Shown here piece after piece: positions 1 through 10,091 of a stretch of DNA of 64,000 nt. Every line of letters begins with the position of its first letter. Position 1 is the first letter of the stretch. A program made the position numbers and the translations under genes. The stretch is from contig JACGCN010000016.1 in NCBI GenBank assembly GCA_014905825.1, forward strand, positions 930,001-994,000. The letters are read 5' to 3'. Under the pieces are notes generated by a model that saw only the letters and a program-made list of their open reading frames with translations, had not been told where the DNA came from and did no database searches. The DNA comes from Lyophyllum atratum (lineage: Eukaryota > Basidiomycota > Agaricomycetes > Agaricales > Lyophyllaceae).

Positions 1-1
1 T

Positions 2-825
2 GACATCGTCTGCCTCATTCGGGACAACTCAGGGTGGTCGTGGGATGATGAGGAAGGTGCGAGCATCACGCCGGAGAAGAAGGGGACATGGGATGACTTC
101 AAGGCAAAGCACCCTGATGCCGCTCCGTTTCGCAACAAGGGGTGGCCCTATCTCGCTTCCTTTGACAGCCTAATCCCCTCAAAGGCCAAGGGTAACCACG
201 CTTTTCGTGCCTCGCAGGGTCCTCGCCCCGTTTTGGACCAGCAATCTCAAGATCTCGATGGGGACGACATTGGTGCACCTGACGAGGCATGGCAAGCTTT
301 CGAAGTGGAAGAGGATGATGGTGGGGCCCGGGCTGATGACGAGGACGAGGAAGATATCCCCGAAAGCGCTCCGGAGGTGAGTACCTCGCTATAATGTGGC
401 TGTCCCTTACTGAATGGTGTACATAGCCCTCTCCCCGCTCTGTCCCAATGACACCTGCTCCATCTTCCTCTCGCAAGCGTACTGCGGCTGCCCCTACCTC
501 TGCTAGTGCTGCAAAGACCCCTCGCCTCTCTGCTGGAGCTCAGGGAATCGCCGACATTGGGAGGTCGATGGGCCGCTTCACGGAAGTCCTCGAAAATGTT
601 TTCGCGCCAACGCAAACGGGATTGGAGGCAACACCGCGACGCAAGCAGCGTGCTATTGGTCAGGCGCAGGAGCTCGAGGATGGGTGGCTTTCGGAGGACG
701 ATCTCATCAAGTTTATTGATGTCCTCGAGAAGGATGTTGCTGCGGTCGATACTTATTTGGTCTTAAAAAAGGAATCTTTGCGTAAGAAGTGGGTTAGAGG
801 GAAGCTCGATAGCCTTTATTTCTGA
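2..825 (+). CDS. Myb/SANT-like protein of a PIF/Harbinger transposon (5' partial)
   Basis: Two exons are visible, 2-376 and 427-825, joined by a GT-AG intron in phase 0; the start lies before the window. The first 60 residues read like the end of a Myb/SANT-like DNA-binding domain (SGWSWDDEEG, then W-D-x-F, A-x-F-R and a closing aromatic/leucine segment). An acidic stretch and a Ser/Ala/Arg-rich linker follow, then a helical C-terminus ending in a basic segment. In PIF/Harbinger elements this second protein binds the transposon ends and helps bring the nuclease to DNA. It is convergent with the DDE nuclease gene, the two stop codons being about 20 bp apart, which is the usual arrangement of an autonomous Harbinger copy. 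Both visible exons are open, so this looks like a recent copy rather than a relic. The family call is inferred from sequence pattern and context. Confidence 0.75.
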
Positions 826-844
826 TGTTCTATACATATAACAA

Positions 845-2272
845 TCATTCGTCTGTTTCTGAACACTCTCCAAGCTCCCGTAGATATGCTTGATAACTAT
901 CCCACATCGCCTGTGCAATCTCGTCACGCCTCCTCTTTGCACGATCCTTCTCGGCTATTGTGGGTGGTCCGCGTGCCAACTGTCCAAAATCACGCTCGCC
1001 GTGGGGAATCATGCCAGGTGAAGGATCGAAAATATCAGGGAGGTCCCGAACTTCATCCGAATCATGATCAAGAATGTAATTATGAATCGCAGCCAGCGCT
1101 GGTACGATCATGGCCTGTACATCCATGTCAAATTCGGGTGCCTGGGTCAGGATCGCGAAACGTCTCTTGAAGACACCGAAGATGCGCTCGATAACATTCC
1201 GAGCTGACGCGTGACGGAGATTGTATAGTTCCTCTCGATTTTGGGGACTGTACGTAACAAAATTAGACACATATTAGTGGACATGCCTATGCTTACCGAA
1301 CAGCAGCTCTCCCCCACTCAGCTAAATGATATCGCACGCCACGGAATGGAACAAGAAGGGCATCACAGACACCAAACCCAGCATCTGCCAGATAGTATTT
1401 TCCGTCGGGAATGGGTAGATCACTCGTACGGGCTTCGTTATAGAGGGTAGCATCTGCAACTGATCCTTCCCATCCACTTAGGATGTACTGGAATCGAAAG
1501 TCGAAGGAGCAGCAGGCTAGGCAGTTCTGCGAGAGACCCCCTTTCCTATTACGTGCAGCCTGCCTGTCCGCTGCTGACGGGCAAGAATCGAAGTGGCTAC
1601 CGTCCATCCCACCTATAGCACCCTCAAAAAAGGGAAACCACTTCGGATTGTTGAGGATTTCAGGGGGAACGGGCTCGTCTTCCGATGGGAGGCGGACATG
1701 GCGGTTGTAAAAGGGTGGGGATGCAAGCACGACAAGAACACGCCTAAAATACCTACAGAGCATGAATCAACACAGTTGAAGACAGTTAAACTGAGAAATA
1801 GGCACTTCGAAATGGTTTCATTGGATCGCTGAAAGCGCTCCCCAACATGACGGACAGAAAGCCCAGTGACACACATGTACAGGAAGATTGCTGTTTGCTC
1901 CTCAAGAGTGATATTCTTGGAATCCGAGAGGCCACAAAGGCGGAGCTCCGCAACGAGTTTGAGAAATACATGAACCCGCATCCCTAGCTCATGCTTGATG
2001 CGATCCGGGTGTCCGTAGATGAGCTCTTGTACCCAATCTTCGCCTGAGAGAGCTGAGGTATGATAAGGCTGCTTCCAATACCATGGACTTGCATACAGCA
2101 TCACAGCAAGACTGACTGCCTGAAACATAGAAATGGCAGCAAGTAGAAGTCCCCACCGCACATTTTCCGGAGGGCCAGCGGTGGCACGAGGCATGTTACG
2201 ACGAATGGGAGGCAATGCGCGTCGCGCGCGAAGATTTGACGCGAGAGCACGCGCGAGGTCACAGCATGTCAC
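845..2272 (-). CDS. PIF/Harbinger DDE nuclease (HARBI1-like transposase)
   Basis: Three exons: 1806-2272, 1297-1752 and 845-1247. Both introns are GT-AG and in phase, giving about 441 aa. The DDE_Tnp_4 fold is clear. The first Asp is in GGMDGSHFD (about residue 206), the second in YLADAGFG, and the Glu in NVIERIFGVFKRRF. The motif LAEWGRAAVRPQNREEL before the last block is typical of HARBI1. The N-terminal part holds a helix-turn-helix-like segment (EEQTAIFLYM...SVRHVGERF). All three acidic residues are present and no frame is broken, so the enzyme should be active. A second in-frame Met at 2194 (MPRATAG) could be the real start. It cuts and pastes the element together with the convergent Myb-like protein. 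The terminal inverted repeats were not located; the left one must lie outside the window. Confidence 0.88.
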
Positions 2273-2352
2273 ATTTTCTAAATTCTCACAATTACTTAAT
2301 CGGGCAGAATCGACCGCAGAATCCGAATCCGATTCTGATGCCGAACAGGCTC

Positions 2353-2359
2353 TTATATA
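2353..2359 (-). promoter_or_regulatory. TATA box, probable transposase promoter
   Basis: On the minus strand the sequence reads CTATATAAGA, about 80 bp upstream of the Harbinger nuclease start. Position and sequence fit a core promoter for that gene; this is inference from spacing only. Confidence 0.4.
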
Positions 2360-2481
2360 GACTTTGGTCTCAATTTTGTTCGACTATCTTCCCACTTCCT
2401 CGTCGACATCCTCACGCTGAGTGGACTATCTGTTCAAGGCGGTAGCTATCTGAGAGCGGTTCCTCGTCAACATCGGTCATT

Positions 2482-4010
2482 ATGGTACTTGCATGCAACA
2501 TTCTAATTAGGGCTGTACTGAACGCATCTGTTAGGTCTATGTAAACAGCAAGAAGTTCGCTTGGTAGGTCAAGGAAGTTGCTGTCACATTGCATAGCTGA
2601 CCTTTAGTACAGTGAATCTTGCATTAAAGGACATCGTTCGTCGTCGTGTCATCATAGCGATCGTCCATTGTTCGAGATCAAGAAGAAGGGCCGGCCTGTC
2701 TCCCAGTGCGAGAAATGCCGGGAGCTGCGGCAGTCGAAGCGGGTGCATTCAAAGTGCACTTGTAACGAAAAGGAGGATGGTGCGACGGAAGGAGAAACGT
2801 CCAGGGTATCTTCAGGGACCAAATGTGCGTTCTCATTTCGGCGGCACCGACCCACTTACGATCAGTCACCTAACAACATCTTCTAGTCAAACGATTTATT
2901 CCAATTGTCCCCGCACTTCCGAATGGCCTACAGGATATTCTCAAGGCCTCCGGAATGACCAGTGCTCTGCCTCCTGATGCACGTCAACGAGGTAAGCCCG
3001 TTACGCTCACTCTACTTGACATACCTTGAATATTTTGTCCAGTTGATTCTCTCTTGAACCCTTGCAACTGCAGAAGCCTCTGGAGATGTAAATGCCGCTC
3101 TTTAGATGCTCCTCGTTCCAAAGCTCAGCCAGGGCAGATGAATAATTTGGACGCCCTAGCTTTCGCTGCGGCGATGTTTGAGAAAGATGCTTCCACATCC
3201 ACTGCGACTCCCTCCCCTCCGCAGAAAGCCATGAAACGGATCACCTCACGCCCGTCAAGCCCAGGCAACAACACAACCCACAAACGCTCAAAGCAGGTCA
3301 AGACACCATCACACTCCCCTGGCCCTGATTTGGCCCCTATTTTTCTCGATACTCTCGATACTCTCTTGCAACCTACAACGAGTCTCCCACCTATCCCTAA
3401 TTTCGAGACTATTCCTTCGATGAGCACCATCAACTCCCTTGCCGGCTCGGGGTGCACCTGCGGGGTGCAATGTGCCTGCCCTGGATGTGTCGAGCACCGT
3501 GGGCCAGGGAATGCCTCCAAGGAGCGCAGGAATTGCGCAGACGGATGCGGGACCTGTATCGACCATAGCGTTGGCGGCGAATTGCCCAGCGCCACGCCCT
3601 CCTCTGCTACAAACTTCCTCGATCGCTTCTTTGCTTGTGCGGCGGCCCTCCCTGCGCCACCCACAAATCGCAAAATGGGCGTAGGCGTCGAGCTTGACCC
3701 GATGAATGTGATGGTATATCCGGATGCCGCCCGCGCCACGAGCGACCGTGGGGTTGCCTTTGGTCTCGTTACTCTGCCCAAACTGGAATGCTGTGGTGGC
3801 CGTTGCGCCTGCCCTGATGGGAACTGTGGATGCGGGAAGACTTGCGATGGGTGTTGCAAGGATCACCTTACTGCTGAACAAAGGAGTGTAGAGCGACGGC
3901 AATCAACACCCGTTGAAGTACGCTCTCCCGTGCCGGAGGTTCTCCCTCCTGCCGCTCCTTCTGTACGCAGCTGCTGTGCAGGCAAGGCTGCCGCAGTCGC
4001 AGTTCAATGA
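2482..4010 (+). CDS. Copper-fist transcription factor (Mac1/Cuf1/Ace1 family)
   Basis: Five exons: 2482-2484 (the ATG alone), 2535-2563, 2613-2824, 2887-2991 and 3043-4010, about 438 aa. The assembled N-terminus is a complete copper fist (residues 1-40): MVYVNSKKFAC, then C-I-K-G-H-R, the C-H-H-S-D-R-P segment and KKKGRPVSQCEKC, i.e. the zinc-binding Cys/His set plus the (R/K)GRP minor-groove motif. Two Cys-rich patches lie further on: CTCGVQCACPGCVEH (about residue 253), matching the C-x-C...C-x-C-x2-C-x2-H copper-sensing motif of Mac1/Cuf1, and a denser one near residue 366 (CCGGRCACPDGNCGCG...). Such factors bind copper-response promoters and control copper uptake or detoxification genes. 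The Mac1-type motif favours a copper-starvation activator, but this cannot be settled from sequence. The first-exon assignment is inferred from homology and splice signals. Confidence 0.88.
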
Positions 4011-4409
4011 ACCGCGTTTTCCTCCTACGATTATATCTGTTTCTGTGTTTCCAAGGGGTATATACTTATGGTAGGTATGCTTTTCTAACTATTGACAATG
4101 GATTTACGACGCCGTCCAATACCTACATATGTATACTGTAACTCAATGCCATCACCATATGCACATTCAAGTCACACGGAGAAAGGCTCTTGCAAGACCT
4201 CTGGATTCCTTCAGTTATTCTACATTCAACGGTCTTCCTGAAGGATTAAAGTCCCGCGGTGTCTACAGAAATACATTGTACAGGCAAATGCACGGTATGT
4301 ACAAAGCTGGATTCCAAATGAAATAAAGTCAAGATAGCAGATAAATCGGCCAAGAATTACACCCTGAAAAAACGGTTTGTATCGTTAAACAATTGGAGGA
4401 GGCATCAAC
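4011..4409. other. Intergenic, convergent 3' ends
   Basis: AT-richer spacer between the copper-fist gene and the E2 gene, which converge here. It should carry both 3' UTRs. No conserved ORF or structured RNA seen. Confidence 0.5.
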
Positions 4410-5378
4410 TTACGTGTCGTCTGAAAAGAATAGGGTCGAAGACTGATCAGTCAAGGCTCTCTCAGGAATTACCAATAAATGTGCATACCATCGTAATGGA
4501 ATCGCGTCTGGCACACGGTCAGAGGTGATAAGCGTCTATGCAGTGTAAAGACTAGATATAGACTCACCTTCTTTGGATTTTCAGGCGCGTTGCGAACATA
4601 GCGGTCGTTGTCAGGTGGGCTGTGGCGGTGGATGGTAGCGGGTTAGCAGCGAGCGCGAGCTATCCTTTGATCTCTAAACGTACCGTTCCTTCTTCTGTCA
4701 AGAGGTTGTGAGCAAAAATGCCATAGAACACTTCACTAGGGGCGAGATTACCTTGCAGGAAGCGAGCATACTCTGAAGCGTCACACACACAGCAACGACG
4801 CTCAATACGGGCGACCATTCGTTCCCTAGGATGGAGGCACATATCTAAGCCAAATTAAAATCCTTGCCTATATGTTTCACAAGAATAGACTAACATGGCC
4901 GTTAGAATAGACATGCTGATAACAGTCGGTCAGTGAATGCAAGATTGAACCACGCCGGAAGGGACTTTACAGGGTGAACGGGGGATGTGTGGCCATCCGC
5001 GACGACAAACTGCACTGCTGGTGAGGAGATCGGATAGCTAGCGTCGAATCGGAACTGGAGGGTATATTTCTCGCCCTAGATATCCAGCACACGGTTCAAT
5101 CGGCTGTCTCCTATAGAGCTGATAAATAGTTGACCTGATACTGCGACTCGCCCATGACTTCTATCGTGAACCACCACGTTGCAAGGTCATCGGCCTTAAC
5201 AAGAGTAATCCCTGCGTGCAGCCAAAGATCAGCGTGCTTTGAAGGTATACAATCGCACAAGAGCGACGTGTATAAATCGCCAAACGGGGCATAATTACGC
5301 GCGCTTACCAACTGGACATCCCTCATTCTTGATTTCCGCTAATTCCTTCGACAGCCGTCTAGCAGAAATCGACGACAT
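4410..5378 (-). CDS. UBE2W: Ubiquitin-conjugating enzyme E2 W type
   Basis: Nine exons: 5309-5378, 5135-5211, 4971-5075, 4895-4915, 4752-4844, 4684-4694, 4568-4619, 4489-4507 and 4410-4420. They give 152 aa, nearly the length of animal UBE2W. The E2 fold is complete: the N-terminal helix RRLSKELAEIKNEG, the Tyr-Pro segment (FDASYPISSPAVQF), the catalytic region HVYSNGHIC with its Cys, and ILGNEWSPVLSV behind it. The C-terminus KKERPPDNDRYVR...TRFHYDDDT matches the family-specific tail KKTKWWYHDDT of UBE2W, which is why this subclass was chosen over ordinary E2s. UBE2W enzymes attach ubiquitin to protein N-termini rather than to lysines. Two exons are only 11 nt long. The gene is convergent with the copper-fist gene and lies downstream of the HEM3 gene on the same strand. 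Confidence 0.93.
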
Positions 5379-5838
5379 GAATGGCTGGCTCGCTCAGGCA
5401 GGATTGCGATTAAGGGCAAGGGGAGTGTGAGCAAGCGATGAGTTCACAGCCTTCAGGGTCTTCTGAAGGCTTCATCATGTTCGTATCCGGTGAGCGCTGA
5501 ATACAGCTGCCGCAGCCAAGCAGGTACAAACAAGGATGCTCTATAAAGGGTTCAATTTTTTACCCATCGGCTTTTCTTTAATGTCATGTCTCCCCGCCAT
5601 AGAGTCACTTGCTGTCCCATTACAAAACTAGGGACATGTAGGCGCTCGTGGGGATGCAGATCATCGCAAGGTCCTGCCTCGCCACGTCTAGGTGCATCTT
5701 CCATTTTCTTGGAGCACCATCTGTGGTCTGGCGCGATACATCCTTCCTCCCAGAATTATATCTTCGAGGTTTACAATGTCTTTATAGAAGTAATCAGTAC
5801 AAAATGAGTATAATCTTAATGGTACACTTAGTTCCCCT
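5379..5838. other. Intergenic: E2 promoter and HEM3 3' end
   Basis: Separates two minus-strand genes, so it contains the E2 promoter and the HEM3 3' UTR. No further coding potential recognised. Confidence 0.5.
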
Positions 5839-7035
5839 TCACGCAGTCGCCTCAATGGCCTCCTTATCCGCCTTGTCTGCGGCAGCAACTCGGCGATCCC
5901 TGTCCACGTTGATATCATCCAAAATCTTCTTCGCTCCTTTCTCGCTCAGGATTCTCGCCAGCCTGCTTCCCACTTCCTCCGCCTCCTCTGCACTCGTCAC
6001 TCTCTCCTGAAGGGTATGTTCAACGTGCAGATCCCCAGCAAGAGCCGTCACGCAACCAGTCAAAGTCAAGTTGCCAGCCTTGCTTTCTCCGGCCTCTACT
6101 TCCAACGCGCTTGTCACCCCGATCGGCACACTGCATCCGCCCTCGAGGACGCGTAAACACGCGCGCTCGGCTAAGCACATCCATGCCGTCTCCCAATGGG
6201 TCAGCTTTTGGCACAAAGCAAGCGCCTCGGCATCGTCGTCGCGGATTTCCACGGCGAGAGCACCTTGAGAAACAGCGTAGTATAATGTGGGAGGGTGGAG
6301 ATCGGCGGTTATCCGGTCACCCATCCCGAGACGGACGAGGCCTGCCTTGGCGAGAATCAATGCAGCGTAAGGTCCATCGGCAGCATCGAGTTTCGCGAGG
6401 CGGGTGTTTCTATCGACGTAAGGTCAACGATATCGCGAGCAAAAAATTATAGGACTTACAAGTTCCCTCGCTAAACGATAACTCATGAGTTTTAGCTTGG
6501 ATATGCGGACTAAACTACTCACCACATCCAGGAATTGGAGGGCAGGGAAATTTCTTCTCAGCTGTGCTACCCGCCTGACGCTGCTCGTACCCACCACACT
6601 TCCTGCCGGTAAATCTTCAAGACTCTTCCAGGGTTTCCCACTCTTTACGACGAGGCTGTCAACCGGATCCTCCCTCTCCAGAATGGCGCCAATGGAGCAT
6701 CCCTCTGGCAATGTAGTCGGGACATCTTTCAGGCAATGGATGATCATGTCCACTTCGCGTTCCTTCAATGCGACTTCCAATTCTTTCGTCCAAAGAGCCT
6801 TTCCTCCAAGCAGATAGAGGGCCTGGGATTGGTTCTTATCGCCTGCGGTTGCCATAAACGATGTTGCGAATGTAGGGCCATGTTGATCATGGTCTGATGT
6901 GGATGGCGGGGGATATAGGCCTTGAAGAGAGGCGAGGACCATGTTGGTCTGGATCTGGGCAAGCTGGGAGCCCCGTGAAGCAAGAGTGAATTTTCGCGAG
7001 GAAGAGTCAGCCCCGGGGGCCTGTGTGGAGGCCAT
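5839..7035 (-). CDS. HEM3: Porphobilinogen deaminase (hydroxymethylbilane synthase)
   Basis: Three exons: 6523-7035, 6460-6470 (11 nt) and 5839-6409, 364 aa, the normal size for this enzyme. It links four porphobilinogen molecules into hydroxymethylbilane, the third step of haem synthesis, in the cytosol. Conserved features in order: FTLASRGSQLAQIQT at the start; the substrate-binding segment KALWTKELEVAL and HCLKDVPTTLPEG; GTSSVRRVAQLRR; RGNLNTRLAKLD, which spans both introns; and EGGCSVPIG, whose Cys carries the dipyrromethane cofactor. The reading RGNLNTRL fixes the tiny middle exon. The short Ser/Ala leader before the fold is ordinary for fungal enzymes. Promoter sequence is shared with the divergent lectin-like gene at 7570. 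Confidence 0.96.
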
Positions 7036-7569
7036 GGAAGAAAAGATAGAGATGTAGGTGTATTTTGGGTGTATTCGTGAGACGAGCGACCTTTTCCTGA
7101 TCGATCGGGCAGATTAGATAAGATTTGATCGAGGAGGTATTTTCCCATGTTGCCCTCCTGAGCCCACTTGACCCCTCCTGGCAACGCCATGACGGTGATA
7201 CTTACCTGGAATTTGGAAATACCCTCGGTTATGGAACCATCATCCATAATCGCCGACCCCTTCAGGCGCCTCGACGTCCAGCATGGTCTTGAAAATGAAG
7301 CAACGTGAACCTCTGTACGTAACTTCTTCCTTGGCTGCAACAACCCTTAAATAGCACAATGAGTTCAATGGTTCATTATTCTTTCCTCCCCTTCCCCCTT
7401 CCCCTTCCCCCTTGATTGCTCTCCCTTTCCTCGTTGTCGGCACTCTCTTTCTACTGCCCTCTTGAAGAGGATCACGTTCTTTTAACGACACAACCTTGTT
7501 CTCGCGTCTCATTCAACCACGCTCAACTCCCGCTTTCTGGTTGATTAGAACCTCTAGGCTTACCTTACA
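7036..7569. other. Divergent promoter region (HEM3 / lectin-like gene)
   Basis: About 530 bp between divergent starts. On the plus strand it contains a marked CT-rich tract at roughly 7381-7411 (repeated CCCCTTCC units), a common feature of fungal promoters just before the transcription start. No ORF supported. Confidence 0.45.
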
Positions 7570-9281
7570 ATGTTCACCTTTACGACCCTATTTCTTGCTG
7601 CCCTGGCATGGCAGTCTCAGGCTGCTCCGATCCAGTCAGGCATCTCACGTCGCGCTGGCGAAGAGAAATTTATTCTTCCCCCTCCTGGAGATGGGCCTGG
7701 TCAATGATTTATACCTTCGTTTGACGCGTTGAAGCTTATGCGGTACTCGTTTAGGGCCCACTTTTGACGCGACTGCAACCAGGGCTGCCACTGGCGCTCA
7801 AATCAGGAGTGCTGCCTCGCCCGATATTTGCTTCGATGTATCCGACTTCCGTGTCGGTGACTTCCGCTTCAACCTCGTCCCTCTCACGTTGAAAAAATGT
7901 GATGAATCGGTCGATGGACAAAAATTCGACCTCATCACGAAGGTCCGTCTCTACCTTTGTCTCCTTACCCACTGTTTGACGATATTGCAAACAGGGTCAG
8001 CACAACAACGTCGCTGGTAGCAGGCAGACTTTGATTGTGTCGAGCCAGCAATTCACGTGTATCGACAGACGCGGTAACAAGGACGATCGCACTCGCCCTG
8101 GTCTCTTTGCGTGTGGTTCGTGTATATCATCGCCTTATTTCAATTTACTCCCTGAACTGATCGATATAGGTGGACGTGCCGCTGGAGATGGCGAGACCAC
8201 CGCAGACCAGCTGTACTTCTTCAACCCCACCGCGAGCCTTTCTGGCGGCATTGGCTTTCCCATCGTCCAAAACGCTGTTAACGACGGGGTTGGGGAAGGC
8301 AATCAATGCTTAACGTTGAACGCAGATGGTTTTGTCAGCAATACCCCCTGCTCCCCGCCTTTCTTCACGCCTGAACAGACCTGGATCGTCGAAGGCTCTA
8401 CAGCTGCACCTGCCCCTCCGGTGGCCAGTTCATCTGCGGCGGCCTCTACACCCGCCACGACGGTCCGAGCGACCAGCACAGCTACACCAGTAATGGCCAC
8501 CACTACAGCGGCGTCCACTACTCCTGCTGCTGGTACTCCCGAGAGATTTGTTCTTCCCGTCCCTGCTGAAGGACCAGGTACATTAACCGCCTCTATTTTG
8601 CGCCAGGAGCAACTGCTGAATCTTCCAGGCCCTTTGTTTGATGCCACTGCTACAAGAGCTGCCACCAGCAAACAGATCAGGAGCGCAGCATCCCCAGACC
8701 TCTGCTTCGATGTTTCTGACTTCCGCGCTGGAGACTTCCGTTTCAACCTTGTACCCCTCGCTTTGAAAAAGTGCGATACGTCCGTTGACGGGCAGAAATT
8801 CGATTTGATGACGAAGGTCGGCATTTCTTCGCATTTTTTATTTGCCCTCATGCTCACGCTCTACTCAGGGCGTGCACAACAACGTCGCGGACGGCAGTCG
8901 CACTCTCATCGTATCTAGCCAGCAATTCACTTGTGTCGACAGACGCGGCAACAAGAACGATCGCACTCGCCCTGGTCTTTTTGCATGCGGTTCGTGCACT
9001 TGATCTCTCTTGTTTGATTCCCTGCCTAAATTCTGCCTAAATTCTGCCTCATAGGAGGACGCGCCGTTGGAGACGGCGAAACCAACGCCGACCAGCAGTA
9101 CTTCTTCAACGCCGCCACGAGCCTTTCGGGTGGAATTGGCTTCCCCATTGCCAACAACGCCGTGAACAATGGTATTGGAGCTGGCAACCAGTGCCTGACA
9201 CTCAACGCGGACGGATTCGTCAGCAACACCCCCTGTGCCCCCCCTCTCTTTACGCCTGAGCAAACCTGGATCGTGGGCTGA
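7570..9281 (+). CDS. Secreted protein with two R-type lectin-like beta-trefoils
   Basis: Seven exons: 7570-7699, 7755-7942, 7995-8115, 8170-8577, 8629-8816, 8869-8989 and 9055-9281, 460 aa. A signal peptide (MFTFTTLFLAALAWQSQA) precedes two copies of one domain, joined by a Ser/Thr/Ala/Pro linker. Each copy has three subdomains, shown by three cysteine starts (CFDV, C[IV]DRRG, CLTLNADG) and three Q-x-aromatic motifs (QKF, Q[LQ]Y, QTW). That is the (QxW)3 pattern of ricin-B/R-type beta-trefoils, so sugar binding outside the cell is a reasonable inference; no catalytic domain is present. Exons 2 and 5 are both 188 nt and exons 3 and 6 both 121 nt, with identical phases, so the second copy arose by exon-set duplication. 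Even the pre-domain stretch is repeated (EKFILPPPGDGPG / ERFVLPVPAEGPG). Domain identity is inferred, the gene structure is seen. Confidence 0.82.
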
Positions 9282-10091
9282 GAATCACGCTTAGAGGTAA
9301 TGCAACGAAGTAGACGAACGGAACCTGAATTTATTTTTCTTTTCCTGACATTGAACGCGAGTCAAGGCATATTTTGAGCATCGTGGTTCGTAGTAAGTCG
9401 GCGAGTGGGGTGAGGAGAAGTATTCCCAGTCGACAATGTTTTTAATTTTTGATTTTATTTGGTGGAGCGTTAAATAGCAATACGGCGGTCGAAAAGTCCA
9501 CTGAATCGCCCGCTCTTCGCGACAGGGGATCAAAACTCCATCATGTGTAGAACATGTGTGACCCCCAACGAAATCCGTCTTTTGGATCAACTTCACTGGG
9601 GTACCCTATTGATCTTCACGCCTTTCGGGCAGGCGAGCTCCTCCGGGGGAAACCCCACTTTGTTACTGTTTTCAGGAGGTGCAAGAGGTCCACCGCCACT
9701 CCTGCTTTCTTTGTGGCGCTGTCTTCCGTGTCACTGTTCATTCATGGCCAAAATTCAAACAGGATTGGAGCCATATTATGGCAATCGCCTCCTTCCAGTC
9801 TCCTATGTCAAGCCCTGCCTTCCGTGGTGGGTATACATCGCTTGTTCCTAGATCCTAGGTGACTTGTCACACAAAGTGAATTTGAATATCTTCGTTTTAC
9901 AAAAGGTTGTACATGATAGATAGCTTACAACAAGGGAGAGAGAGGAGGTAGGGGAGGGGGTGCAGTAAAACATTTCACCTGGGGAAGCAAAGTCCGTGAC
10001 AGAGGCGCAAGTAGGGTAATAACAATGGGAAGAACCAGCATCAATAGAAATCGTAGCCTCAACCTAGCGCCGATGGTGCGTATTCTCCAGA
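9282..10091. other. Intergenic, convergent 3' ends
   Basis: About 800 bp between the lectin-like gene and VID30, which converge. Two overlapping roughly 100-codon plus-strand ORFs lie at 9543-9862, but neither shows conserved motifs or intron structure. Nothing else supported. Confidence 0.45.

Noticed and set aside
9543..9862. Two overlapping plus-strand ORFs of about 100 codons
   Set aside because: No conserved motif, no intron structure, and they lie in a convergent spacer; either frame is equally open.
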